Of a DNA stretch of 54,466 bases, positions 1 to 7,540 are shown piece by piece. Origin of the DNA: an uncultured Spirochaetota bacterium (GTDB lineage Bacteria > Spirochaetota > Spirochaetia > Treponematales > UBA12059); assembly GCA_937873275.1 (NCBI GenBank), contig CALMRC010000200.1, forward strand, positions 1 through 54,466. Direction: 5' to 3'. The notes beneath the pieces are model-generated. The model was given only the letters and a program-made list of their open reading frames with translations. It had not been told where the DNA came from and made no database searches. Positions within the stretch are counted from its first letter, which is position 1. Each line of letters starts with the position of its first letter. A program made the translations under genes and the position numbers.

Positions 1-654
1 CGGGCGGACATGGTGCCCGTGGAGGTCGTGGTCCGGGGGTTCCTGACGGGCTCCGCCTGGAGGGACTACCTGGCGGGGCGTCCTGTGTCCGGCATCGCGC
101 TCCCCCCGGGCCTGTCCCTGGACGCGGAGTTCCCGGAGCCCCTCCTCACCCCCTCCACCAAGGAGCCTTCCGGCCACGACCTCCCGACGGGCGGCGAGGA
201 GCTGGTGCGCTCGGGACGGGTGGACGCGGACCTCTGGGAGGAGATCTCCCGGGCCGCCCGGGCCCTGTACCTCCGGGGACGGGAGATCGCCCGGGAGCAC
301 GGCCTCGTGCTGGTGGACACCAAGTACGAGTTCGGAGTCCGGGACGGGAAGCTGGTCCTGGCCGACGAGATCCACACCCCCGATTCCAGCCGATACTGGA
401 GGATCCCCGGATCCGGCGCCTCCGCGCCGGGGGCCCGGAGCGAACTGGACAAGGAAGGGTTCCGCCGCTGGCTGGCGGAGAGGGGATTCACCGGGGACGG
501 CGAGGCGCCCGCCATCCCGGACGAGGTCCGGGTCGAGACGGCGGCCCGGTACGTGGAAGCCTTCGAGGCCATCACGGGCGAGGGGTTCGAGCCGAATTCC
601 CTGCCGCCGCAAGCGCGGGACGATCTGCTGGCGGAGTGGGCCTTGACCGTCTAG
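1..654 (+). CDS. purC: Phosphoribosylaminoimidazole-succinocarboxamide synthase (SAICAR synthetase), 5'-truncated
   Basis: C-terminal 217 residues of a PurC protein; the frame is open to the first base of the window, so the true start lies upstream. The enzyme makes SAICAR from CAIR, aspartate and ATP in cytosolic purine synthesis. Visible family motifs are VEVVVRGFLTGSAW at the start of the fragment, KYEFG, LADEIHTPDSSRYW and a DKEGFRRWL segment. The RGFLTGS form and the length suggest the long, yeast Ade1-like version rather than the short ~240-residue bacterial form. A repeat element begins about 17 bases after the stop, so no operon link downstream is seen. Family call is firm; subtype is inference. 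Confidence 0.93.
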   Translation, partial: RADMVPVEVVVRGFLTGSAWRDYLAGRPVSGIALPPGLSLDAEFPEPLLTPSTKEPSGHDLPTGGEELVRSGRVDADLWEEISRAARALYLRGREIAREHGLVLVDTKYEFGVRDGKLVLADEIHTPDSSRYWRIPGSGASAPGARSELDKEGFRRWLAERGFTGDGEAPAIPDEVRVETAARYVEAFEAITGEGFEPNSLPPQARDDLLAEWALTV

Positions 655-670
655 GATTTGGTTTCCAGGA

Positions 671-882
671 ATCAACCACGGAGATCACGGAGTACACGGA
701 GAAGGAAAAAGCTTTCGGCAATAAGACGGACAGGATGGACAGGTTTTAAAAAAGGATGCAATAGAACCGGGAACATGACCGCACTTCATCATCGATCCTG
801 AACAATCCATCCGTACTTCCTTCTCTCTACTTCCTCGTTCCCGAAACGTCATTTCTCTGTGACCTCCGTGTCTCTGTGGTTC
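671..882. repeat. Palindromic interspersed element A (CACGGAG-type arms, nested second repeat)
   Basis: This fills most of the gap between purC and the next gene. The left arm (674-701) is an AACCACGGAG-type run with a further CACGGAG and CACGGAGA, and the right arm (854-881) is its imperfect reverse complement, ending in CTCTGTGGTT. Nested inside is a second, partial inverted pair: GGACAGGATGGACAGG (728-743) and ATCCTGAACAATCCATCC (796-812 region). It is AT-richer than the flanks and has no coding potential. Arms of the same type occur at 49330-49470, and the inner motif resembles 47591-47768. Confidence 0.75.
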
Positions 883-977
883 AGATTTCTTATGGATGTT
901 ACCAATCCTCGAGACGGCCGATTCCCGGATCGTGAGCCTTCCATCCGTTCATGAATCCGGACTCCCGGAGGTCCTCC

Positions 978-2036
978 ATGCGTCTACCCCGGTTCGGCGC
1001 GGCCGCGACGGCCGCCCTCGCGGTCCTGGCCCTCGTCTCCTCCCGGTGTTCCGTCCTCGACCCTCCCTCCCGGGAGATCGTGGTCCTGTCCTGGAACCTC
1101 CAGACCCTCTTCGACGACCGGGACGACGGCGTCGAGTTTCCGGGGTGGTCCGTATCCCGGGGAGAGTGGGACACCGAGGGCTACCGGATCCGGCTCCGCA
1201 ACTTCGCGCGGGCCGCGGTGGCCGCGGCACCCGGGGGACCGGACGTGCTCGTCCTCCAGGAGATCGAGAACCGCCGGGTCGCCGAGGACCTGGCGGCCCT
1301 CCTGCCGGGCGCCTGGCCGTGCAGGATCGTTTCGGACGGGGAGGGTTCCGCCCTGCGCTGCGCGGTCCTCTCCCGGTTCCCCGCCGTCGAAGCCCGGGCC
1401 CATTCCCTGGACGCGGGACCCGGACTCCGGACTCCGGAGCTCCGCCCCCTCCTGGAGGTCGTCCTGGACGCCGAGGGGACCCGCCTGACGATCCTGGCGG
1501 CCCACTGGAAGAGCAAGGTCGGGGGCGCCGGGGAGACCGAGCCCGCCCGCCGGGCCCAGGCGGCCCTGGCGGCCCGGAGGATCGCGGAGATCCTGGCGGA
1601 GGATCCGGCGGCGGAGGTCCTCCTGGCGGGGGATCTCAACGAGAATCCCGACGAATGGCTCCGGGTCGGGGGCGCCTGGCCCACGGCCCTCCTCCCCGCG
1701 GGCCTCGTCGGCGCCGCGGACTTCCGGGAGGATCGGATCCTGTTGGCGGAGCGCCCCGGGGACGCCGGTCTCGGCCCGGACGGGCTGGCCCTCTGGAGTC
1801 CCTGGCCGGAATCGGGAGGCTTCAGCTACGTCCACGGGGATACGGAGGAGAGGATCGACCATATGCTTCTATCCCCGGGGCTCCTGGACGGCCGGGGACT
1901 CTCGTTCTCGGGCTTTTCCGCCGAGCCCCCCGGGGATCTCCTCTCGGAGGACGGCCGCCCCCGGGCCTGGGATTCCCGGAGCCGGGAGGGGTACTCCGAT
2001 CACCTGCCCATCCGCCTGGTCCTGGCCCGGCCCTGA
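978..2036 (+). CDS. Secreted endonuclease/exonuclease/phosphatase family protein
   Basis: 352 residues. The fold is a DNase I-like metal-dependent phosphoesterase. The family landmarks appear in order: VVLSWNLQTLFD (Asn, ~residue 40), VLVLQEIEN (metal-binding Glu, ~90), LAAHWKSK, LLAGDLNENPDEW (GDLN, ~220) and a terminal YSDHLPI (catalytic Asp-His). The N-terminus has a basic start, a hydrophobic stretch and a Cys at about residue 24. That suggests a signal peptide, perhaps a lipoprotein, although Arg directly before the Cys makes a poor lipobox. I chose the ATG at 978 over 951 because GGAGG lies 6 bases before it. Substrate (nucleic acid, phospholipid or inositol phosphate) cannot be told. 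Confidence 0.85.
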   Translation: MRLPRFGAAATAALAVLALVSSRCSVLDPPSREIVVLSWNLQTLFDDRDDGVEFPGWSVSRGEWDTEGYRIRLRNFARAAVAAAPGGPDVLVLQEIENRRVAEDLAALLPGAWPCRIVSDGEGSALRCAVLSRFPAVEARAHSLDAGPGLRTPELRPLLEVVLDAEGTRLTILAAHWKSKVGGAGETEPARRAQAALAARRIAEILAEDPAAEVLLAGDLNENPDEWLRVGGAWPTALLPAGLVGAADFREDRILLAERPGDAGLGPDGLALWSPWPESGGFSYVHGDTEERIDHMLLSPGLLDGRGLSFSGFSAEPPGDLLSEDGRPRAWDSRSREGYSDHLPIRLVLARP

Positions 2037-2070
2037 GCCCGGGGTGCCCGGTTCCGCCGCCGGGGGTGTA

Positions 2071-2100
2071 TGGCCAAGCCCCGCCCGGCCGGGGTACAAT
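2071..2100 (+). promoter_or_regulatory. Putative leaderless promoter of the XPB-type helicase gene
   Basis: TGGCCA (2071-2076), an 18-base spacer, then TACAAT (2095-2100) only 9 bases before the ATG. No Shine-Dalgarno sequence lies between, so transcription would start within about 3 bases of the start codon. The -35 match is weak. Confidence 0.5.
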
Positions 2101-2109
2101 CCCCGGGAT

Positions 2110-3783
2110 ATGTCCGATCCCAAGCCCTTGATCGTTCAGAGCGACCTGAGCCTGCTCCTGGACGCCCACGATCCGGGCTTCGAGAAGGCCCGGGAGGAGC
2201 TGGGACCCTTCGCCCAGCTGGAGAAGAGCCCCGAGCACTTCCATTCCTACCGGATCACCCCCCTGTCCCTCTGGAACGCCGCGGCGGCGGGCTTTACCGC
2301 CCGGGACGCGGCGGAGGTCCTGACCCGGTGGTCCCGGTACGAGGTTCCCCAGAGCGTGCTCTACTCCATCCGGGAGACCGCGGCCCGGTTCGGCAAGCTC
2401 CTCCTGGAGCCGGGGGAGTCGGAGGGGGAGCTCCTGCTTTCCTGCGGGGACAAGCGGATCGCCGCGGAGATCGCCTCCTCCCGGCGCCTGGCCAAGTGGC
2501 TTTCCCCCTCGCCCGGGGGCTTCCGGGTGCGCTTGACGGACCGGGGCACCGTCAAGCGGGAGCTCACCGTCCTGGGCTGGCCCGTGAAGGACCTGGCTCC
2601 CTTGGCGGAGGGGGATCCCTTGGCCTTTTCCCTTCGGGACGTCGCGGCCTCCGGGAAACCCTTCTCCCTGCGGCCCTACCAGCGGGACGCGGTGGCGGCC
2701 TTCCTGGGGGACCGGGGGCCCGGCACGGGGTACGGGGTCGTGGTCCTTCCCTGCGGGGCGGGCAAGACCGTGGTGGCCATGGCCGCCGCCTCGGAGATCG
2801 GCCGGAAGACCCTGGTGGTCACCACCAACGTGGCGGCGGTCCACCAGTGGATGGACGAGCTGGCGGACAAGACGGACCTGGCGCCCGGGGACGTCGGGGA
2901 GTACACGGGGGCCCGCAAGGAGGTCCGCCCCGTGACGATCGCCACCTACCAGGTCCTGGTGTGGAGACCCGACAAGGACGCGGACTACCCCCACTTCGAC
3001 CTCTTCCGCCGGGAGAAGTGGGGGCTCGTGATCTACGACGAGGTCCATCTCCTGCCCGCCCCGGTCTTCCGGGTGGTGGCGGAGATCCAGGCCGTACGCC
3101 GCCTGGGCCTGACGGCCACCCTGGTCCGGGAGGACGGCCGGGAGGAGGACGTCTTCAGCCTCATCGGCCCCAAGAAGTACGACGTTCCCTGGAAGGACCT
3201 GGAGCGCAAGGGCTTCATCGCCGAAGCCTTCTGCCGGGAGATCCGGGTGGACCTCCCGGAGGAGGCGGCGGTCCGGTACGCCGTGGCGGAGACCCGGGCC
3301 AAGCACCGGATCGCCGCGGAGAATCCCCGGAAGCTCGGGATCGTCCGGGAACTCGCGGCCAACCACCCGGAGGACTCCATCCTGGTGATCGGCCAGTACC
3401 TGGACCAGCTGGGGGCCATTGCCAAGGACCTCGGGGCCCCCCTGGTGACCGGGGCGGTGCCGAACGCGGAGCGGGAGCGGATCTACGGGGACTTCAAGTC
3501 CGGGAAGGTGCGGATCATCGTGGTCTCCAAGGTGGCCAACTTCGCCATCGACCTCCCGGACGCCTCCGTGGCCGTCCAGGTCTCCGGGGCCTTCGGGTCC
3601 CGGCAGGAGGAGGCCCAGAGGCTCGGCCGGATCCTGCGGCCCAAGGACCGGAACTCCTGGTTCTACTCCCTGGTGTCCCGGTTCACCGGGGAGGAGGACT
3701 TCGCCGCCAACCGTCACCGTTTCCTGGCGGAGCAGGGGTACCGGTACACCATCGAGTCCTGGGACGGGGATCCGTGGAACTGA
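2110..3783 (+). CDS. XPB/Ssl2-type superfamily 2 DNA helicase
   Basis: 557 residues. This is an XPB-family ATP-dependent 3'-5' helicase/translocase that acts on DNA. It shows an N-terminal region resembling the damage-recognition domain, Walker A PCGAGKT (~residue 217), the XPB-type DEVH box (~310), the RED motif in LVREDGREED (~341) and motif VI QEEAQRLGRILRPK (~500). The VPWKDLERKGFIAEAFC block is also typical. The ATG at 2110 is preferred to an in-frame ATG 66 bases upstream because the family homology starts there and a -10-like TACAAT precedes it. The next gene overlaps its 3' end. Bacterial XPB homologues are less studied than archaeal and eukaryotic ones; a DNA repair role is inference. 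Confidence 0.93.
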   Translation: MSDPKPLIVQSDLSLLLDAHDPGFEKAREELGPFAQLEKSPEHFHSYRITPLSLWNAAAAGFTARDAAEVLTRWSRYEVPQSVLYSIRETAARFGKLLLEPGESEGELLLSCGDKRIAAEIASSRRLAKWLSPSPGGFRVRLTDRGTVKRELTVLGWPVKDLAPLAEGDPLAFSLRDVAASGKPFSLRPYQRDAVAAFLGDRGPGTGYGVVVLPCGAGKTVVAMAAASEIGRKTLVVTTNVAAVHQWMDELADKTDLAPGDVGEYTGARKEVRPVTIATYQVLVWRPDKDADYPHFDLFRREKWGLVIYDEVHLLPAPVFRVVAEIQAVRRLGLTATLVREDGREEDVFSLIGPKKYDVPWKDLERKGFIAEAFCREIRVDLPEEAAVRYAVAETRAKHRIAAENPRKLGIVRELAANHPEDSILVIGQYLDQLGAIAKDLGAPLVTGAVPNAERERIYGDFKSGKVRIIVVSKVANFAIDLPDASVAVQVSGAFGSRQEEAQRLGRILRPKDRNSWFYSLVSRFTGEEDFAANRHRFLAEQGYRYTIESWDGDPWN

Positions 3784-5966
3784 CGACCCTGCCCGTCCAG
3801 GCCTGGAGGGACGCCCTGCTGGCGGAGGACACCGAGGCCTTCCTGTCCGTGGCGAGGAACTACCTGGGGACCGTTCCCACGCCCTTCAACAAGCACGCCC
3901 TGGTAACCCGGCTCGAGGCCTTCCTGAAGAGGCCCCAGACCGCGGAAGCCCAGGCGGCCCTCCTGGATCCCCTGGACGCCCGGATCCTGGGGGCCCTGGC
4001 CGCGGCGGGACCCTGCCCGGAGGGCTTCCTGCGGGAACTCTTCGCGGACGAGCGGGGGCCTTGGGAGGTCTCCCTCCGTCTTTCGAATCTCCGGGACCGG
4101 CTGGTCCTTTTCCGCGCCCCGGGGCCGAAGGGGCCGGTCCTGGCCGTGACTCCCGCCCTGGCCCAGCGTCTGGCCCGGGAGGCGGACCTCCGGGGACTCC
4201 TGGGCTGCCGGCCCGCGGAGGGTCCGATCCCGCCCCCCCTCGTGGACGCGGACACGGTCTGCGCCCTCGCGTCGGTCCTCTTCCACGAGGACGGATCCCT
4301 GCGCCGGGACGGCCGTCCGGCCAAGCGGTGCCAAGCCCGGCTGGCGGCACTCCTGCCGGAGCTCGGTTTGGGCGACGGGCCGGGGGATTCCGGTCCGACA
4401 CCCCTCGCCCCCGGGGCCGGCGGAACCCCCGGCGCCGAGGGTTCCCGGGAGGGAGTCCTGGACGCCCTGCTCGCGGGGTTCCGGGGGGCGGGATTCCTGT
4501 CCGGACCGGAGGGATCCCGGGACGGACCGGACATGGAGCGGCTGGCCGCCGCCGCGGAGGACTGGGGGGAGCGTCTGCCCTTCCTCCTGGCCGCGGCCTC
4601 CCTGGAGCTCTCCTTCCGGCCCGACGCGGATCCGGCGCCTCCGCCCCCCCGGGCTTCCCTCGAGGAGGGAGCGCGGTTTCTGGAGGCCGTCGCCGCGGCC
4701 CTGCCCCCGGGCACCGCCGTCGACGAGGCGGGCCTCCGCCGCCTGGCCCTCCTCCGCCTGGAAACCCGGGGCACCGCGGGGGCGGCTCGGGCGGAGGCCT
4801 CCGCGGAGGCCCTGATCCGGTTCGGCCTGGTCCGCCGCACCCCCGCGGGCCTGGTCCGGGCGGCTCCCTCCCGGCGCCTCCCGGGGGCGGCCCCGAAGTC
4901 GGCCGGAACCGACGGCGCGGCCGGTGTCCGGTCCGGTCCGGTCCTGGTGGTGGAAGCCTCCCACGCCCTGGCTGTCTTGCCCGAGGCGGATCCGGCGGCC
5001 CGGGTCTTCGCGGGCACCGTGGCCCGCCTGGAGAGCCGGGGGGAGGTCTGGGCCTGCGTTCTGGACCGAAGGAGCGTCCGGCGTGCCCTGGACGCCGGAC
5101 TCGGATCGGAGCGCATCGCCCGGACCCTGGAGGATCTCTCCGGCCGGCCCCTCCCCCAGAGCCTGGCCTTCTCCCTGGCGGGCTGGGAAAAGGAGCATCT
5201 TTCCGTTAGGCTGTACTACGGATACGTCCTGGCCGCGGACGGGCCGTCCCGGACCCGTGCGGAGAACGCTCCCGCCCTGGCGGGACTCCGGGGGGAAGCC
5301 GTGGCCGAGGGGGCCTGGCTCCTGGAGGGCGACGATCCCGGGCTCATCCGGGCGGCCCTGGAGAAGGCGGGGATCCCCGCCCCCCGGATCCGCCGGGCGG
5401 GCTTCCGGTCGGAGCGTCGGGGAATCGCCCCGGCGCGCGGGTCGACGGGAGTCCCGGGCGCGGCCGTCCGGACATCGGAACCGCCTCCCTGGGCGCGGGA
5501 CCTCGCGGCACCGGGGCCGGACCGGGGCGCGGGACCGGAGGATCCCCGGTTCCGGCTCCGGGACCGGCTGGCGGAACTGGACGTGCCGGAGAGCCGGAAG
5601 GCCGAGCTCGCGGAGCGGATCGAACGGCGGCTCATCCTGACCGAGGACCAGCTGTCCCGGTGGGAGTCGGACGGACCGGGCATGGAGGCCGGGGCCCTGG
5701 ATTACCTCGGGAAGGTGCGGGTGGTGGAGAAGGTCCTGCGCTCGGGAGGGGCGATCCTGGAGATCCTGGCCCGGGATCCCGACGGACGTCCCGAGAGGAT
5801 GCGGGTCCGGCCCCTGGAGCTGGAGAAGACCGAGAGGGGGCTCGTCCTGCGGGCCTCCGACGCGGAGGACGGGAGGATCCGGCTCTTGCCGGTGAGTTCC
5901 CTGAGCCACGTGAAACGTATCAAGACTACATTGTTTGGAGAAGAACATGACTACGATGCCCAATAA
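3774..5966 (+). CDS. Large helicase-associated protein (XPB-neighbour family, Helicase_C_3-like)
   Basis: 730 residues from a GTG that overlaps the last codons of the XPB gene by 10 bases. The region around residues 390-490 (VLVVEASHALAVLPEADP through RRALDAGLGSERIARTLEDL and PLPQSLAFSLAGWEKEH) has the pattern of the Helicase_C_3/helicase-associated family. Members of that family also sit next to XPB in actinobacteria, for example Rv0862c beside ercc3. A WYL-like or small beta domain follows at about 640-722 (GAILEILARDPDGRPERMRVRPLEL to RLLPVSSLSHVKRI). The middle is Ala/Gly/Arg-rich and may be flexible. Upstream extension of this frame to 2070 is only a shadow of the helicase gene. Probably a partner of the helicase; function unproven. 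Confidence 0.75.
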   Translation: MELTTLPVQAWRDALLAEDTEAFLSVARNYLGTVPTPFNKHALVTRLEAFLKRPQTAEAQAALLDPLDARILGALAAAGPCPEGFLRELFADERGPWEVSLRLSNLRDRLVLFRAPGPKGPVLAVTPALAQRLAREADLRGLLGCRPAEGPIPPPLVDADTVCALASVLFHEDGSLRRDGRPAKRCQARLAALLPELGLGDGPGDSGPTPLAPGAGGTPGAEGSREGVLDALLAGFRGAGFLSGPEGSRDGPDMERLAAAAEDWGERLPFLLAAASLELSFRPDADPAPPPPRASLEEGARFLEAVAAALPPGTAVDEAGLRRLALLRLETRGTAGAARAEASAEALIRFGLVRRTPAGLVRAAPSRRLPGAAPKSAGTDGAAGVRSGPVLVVEASHALAVLPEADPAARVFAGTVARLESRGEVWACVLDRRSVRRALDAGLGSERIARTLEDLSGRPLPQSLAFSLAGWEKEHLSVRLYYGYVLAADGPSRTRAENAPALAGLRGEAVAEGAWLLEGDDPGLIRAALEKAGIPAPRIRRAGFRSERRGIAPARGSTGVPGAAVRTSEPPPWARDLAAPGPDRGAGPEDPRFRLRDRLAELDVPESRKAELAERIERRLILTEDQLSRWESDGPGMEAGALDYLGKVRVVEKVLRSGGAILEILARDPDGRPERMRVRPLELEKTERGLVLRASDAEDGRIRLLPVSSLSHVKRIKTTLFGEEHDYDAQ

Positions 5967-6726
5967 GAAAGACGACACCATGCAGTTGAAGCTGGCGGTC
6001 CTGATCGACGCCGACAACACCCAGGCCTGGATCGTGGACGGCCTCCTCGCGGAGGTGGCCAAGTACGGGATCGCCAGCGTAAAGCGGATCTACGGCGACT
6101 GGACCACCACGAACCTACGGCACTGGAAGGACAAGCTCCTGGCCTACGCCATCCAGCCCATCCAGCAGTTCGCGTACACCAGCGGGAAGAACGCCACGGA
6201 CTCGGCCATGATCATCGACGCCATGGACCTCCTGTATTCCGAGCGCCTGGACGGCTTCTGCGTGGTGACCAGCGACTCGGACTTCACCCGCCTGGCGGCC
6301 CGGCTCCGGGAATCCGGAAAACTGGTCCTGGGCTTCGGGGAGAAGAAGACCCCCAAGCCCTTCGTGGCGGCCTGCGACAAGTTCATCTACACCGAGATCC
6401 TGCGGGAGGCGGACGAGGAGGCGGCGCCGGAGAAGGCCAAGCCCGAGAAGGCCAAGGAGGTGGTGGCCGCGGACTGGAAGAACGACCGCAAGCTCCAGGC
6501 CATGCTCCGGGCCGCGGTGGAGGACGCCGCGGACGAGTCCGGGTGGGCCTACCTGGGGCCGGTGGGCCAGTACGTGGCCAACCGCCAGCCCGAGTTCGAC
6601 CCCCGCAACTATGGCTTCCGGAAGCTGGGGGAGCTGATCCGATCCTCCGGCTGGTTCGAGATCGACGAGCGCACCAACGCCGTGGATCCCGGGAAGCAGG
6701 TGTTCATCCGGTATAAGAAGAGGTGA
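5947..6726 (+). CDS. NYN-domain protein with C-terminal OST-HTH/LOTUS domain
   Basis: 259 residues. The N-terminal NYN (PIN-like) domain shows the acidic residues of the metal site: LIDADN (~residue 18), TDSAMIIDAMDLLY (~80) and VTSDSDF (~100). A charged linker of EKAKPEKAK repeats leads to an OST-HTH/LOTUS domain at about 175-255 (LGPVGQYVANRQPEFDPRNYGFRKLGELI). The NYN fold suggests an RNase, and LOTUS domains bind RNA (G-rich or G-quadruplex RNA in known cases). I chose ATG 5947 because GGAG lies 6 bases upstream. It overlaps the upstream gene by 20 bases, so the three genes are probably translated together. The TGA stop lies inside repeat element D. Confidence 0.88.
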   Translation: MTTMPNKKDDTMQLKLAVLIDADNTQAWIVDGLLAEVAKYGIASVKRIYGDWTTTNLRHWKDKLLAYAIQPIQQFAYTSGKNATDSAMIIDAMDLLYSERLDGFCVVTSDSDFTRLAARLRESGKLVLGFGEKKTPKPFVAACDKFIYTEILREADEEAAPEKAKPEKAKEVVAADWKNDRKLQAMLRAAVEDAADESGWAYLGPVGQYVANRQPEFDPRNYGFRKLGELIRSSGWFEIDERTNAVDPGKQVFIRYKKR

Positions 6727-6829
6727 ACCGTGGACGGTGAACAGTACCTAAATCACTTCGCGGTTCCCGCCTATCCGTGAACCGCGGCCGCGCTAGGAAG
6801 CCCACTTCCGTTCACGGTCCACCGTTCAC
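6723..6829. repeat. Palindromic element D (GTGAAC-type 20-bp inverted arms)
   Basis: The arms are GTGAACCGTGGACGGTGAAC (6723-6742) and, inverted, GTTCACGGTCCACCGTTCAC (6810-6829), matching at 18 of 20 positions and about 67 bases apart. The element lies between convergent genes and provides the stop codon of each: TGA at 6724-6726 for the NYN gene and TCA (complement of TGA) at 6826-6828 for the regulator gene. Confidence 0.8.
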
Positions 6830-7152
6830 TGACCACCCTCTTCCCCCGCGTACTTCCCCAGCATCTCCGCCGCCCAGCGGACCAGGGCGGCCCGGGCCCA
6901 GGCGGGTCTCCCCTCGGGAGCGAGCAGGTCTTCCAGGTCCCGGTCGGACATGTACAGGCGGTAGGGCGGGACTTCCAGGGCCCGGGCGAGGCGTTCCACG
7001 TTGTCGACGGAGGGGAATTTACGGCCGCTCTCGATCTCCCCGATGTACCCCGGGGAGAGCTCGGCGCGCTCGGCCAACGTCGATTGGGAGATCCTCAGGC
7101 GGCTTCGCTCCTTCTTGAGGTTCTGGATGAATACGGCCTGGAGTTCCGCCAC
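6826..7152 (-). CDS. Small XRE-family helix-turn-helix regulator
   Basis: 108 residues. A classic XRE/Cro-C1 HTH spans about residues 9-65: LKKERSRLRISQSTLAERAELSPGYIGEIESGRKFPSVDNVERLARAL. It is followed by a 40-residue tail of unknown role, so this is a DNA-binding regulator with no obvious effector domain. I chose the GTG at 7152 because GGGAG lies 8 bases upstream. A longer reading from ATG 7242 would add 30 poorly structured residues and run across a TATAAG that could be the gene's own -10. The last codons and stop lie in element D. A small unknown gene is divergent from it and may be its target. Confidence 0.8.
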   Translation of the reverse strand: MAELQAVFIQNLKKERSRLRISQSTLAERAELSPGYIGEIESGRKFPSVDNVERLARALEVPPYRLYMSDRDLEDLLAPEGRPAWARAALVRWAAEMLGKYAGEEGGQ

Positions 7153-7199
7153 GGGATCGTCTCCCTTCGGTGGCTTGATGCTAGCCCCGGGCCCCTTGC

Positions 7200-7229
7200 T
7201 TGACAATTTGCTTATAGCGAGTCGATCCT
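7200..7229 (+). promoter_or_regulatory. Possible leaderless promoter of the small divergent gene
   Basis: TTGACA (7200-7205), an 18-base spacer and a weak GATCCT (7224-7229) end 5 bases before ATG 7235. The -35 is perfect but the -10 is poor. On the other strand TATAAG (7211-7216) may serve the regulator gene. Confidence 0.35.
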
Positions 7230-7234
7230 GGCTT

Positions 7235-7540
7235 ATGGCCATAGTTCGAGCCCGCTCTCGTCCCAGGACCTCCTCCGAAGCCCTCCGGGCCCTGGGGCTC
7301 CCGGATCTGGAGGGGGCCGCGGGAGGGGCCGGGGACTGCCGGATCTGGGTCTCCGTATTCCTAGGGCGGGACGGCCGGATCCTGCTCGCGCCCCTGCGGC
7401 TGTCCGGGGGACGGGAGCCCCCGGGCTACGCCGCCTGCCTGCGGCGTCTGCCCCGGCTGCTACGGCGGGAGGGATTTCCGGCGGGGCTCTCGGGTCCGGG
7501 GGAGACCGGGGTCAGGGCGGGGAGATTCCGGCGGCTCTGA
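7235..7540 (+). CDS. Small hypothetical protein, unrecognised
   Basis: 101 residues, rich in Arg, Leu and Gly, with no motif I recognise. The centre (CRIWVSVFLGRDGRILLAPL) looks like a beta hairpin, and the C-terminus is basic. A perfect TTGACA 30 bases before the ATG supports expression from this start. It is divergent from the XRE regulator and its end overlaps the convergent hydrolase gene by 29 bases. In DNA this GC-rich an open frame of this size can occur by chance, so its reality is uncertain. Confidence 0.4.
   Translation: MAIVRARSRPRTSSEALRALGLPDLEGAAGGAGDCRIWVSVFLGRDGRILLAPLRLSGGREPPGYAACLRRLPRLLRREGFPAGLSGPGETGVRAGRFRRL

Noticed and set aside
2070-3773. A 568-codon upstream extension of the helicase-associated protein's frame
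   Set aside because: It lies wholly inside the XPB gene in another frame, is rich in Pro/Gly/Arg as GC-rich shadows are, and the XPB frame has clear motifs.
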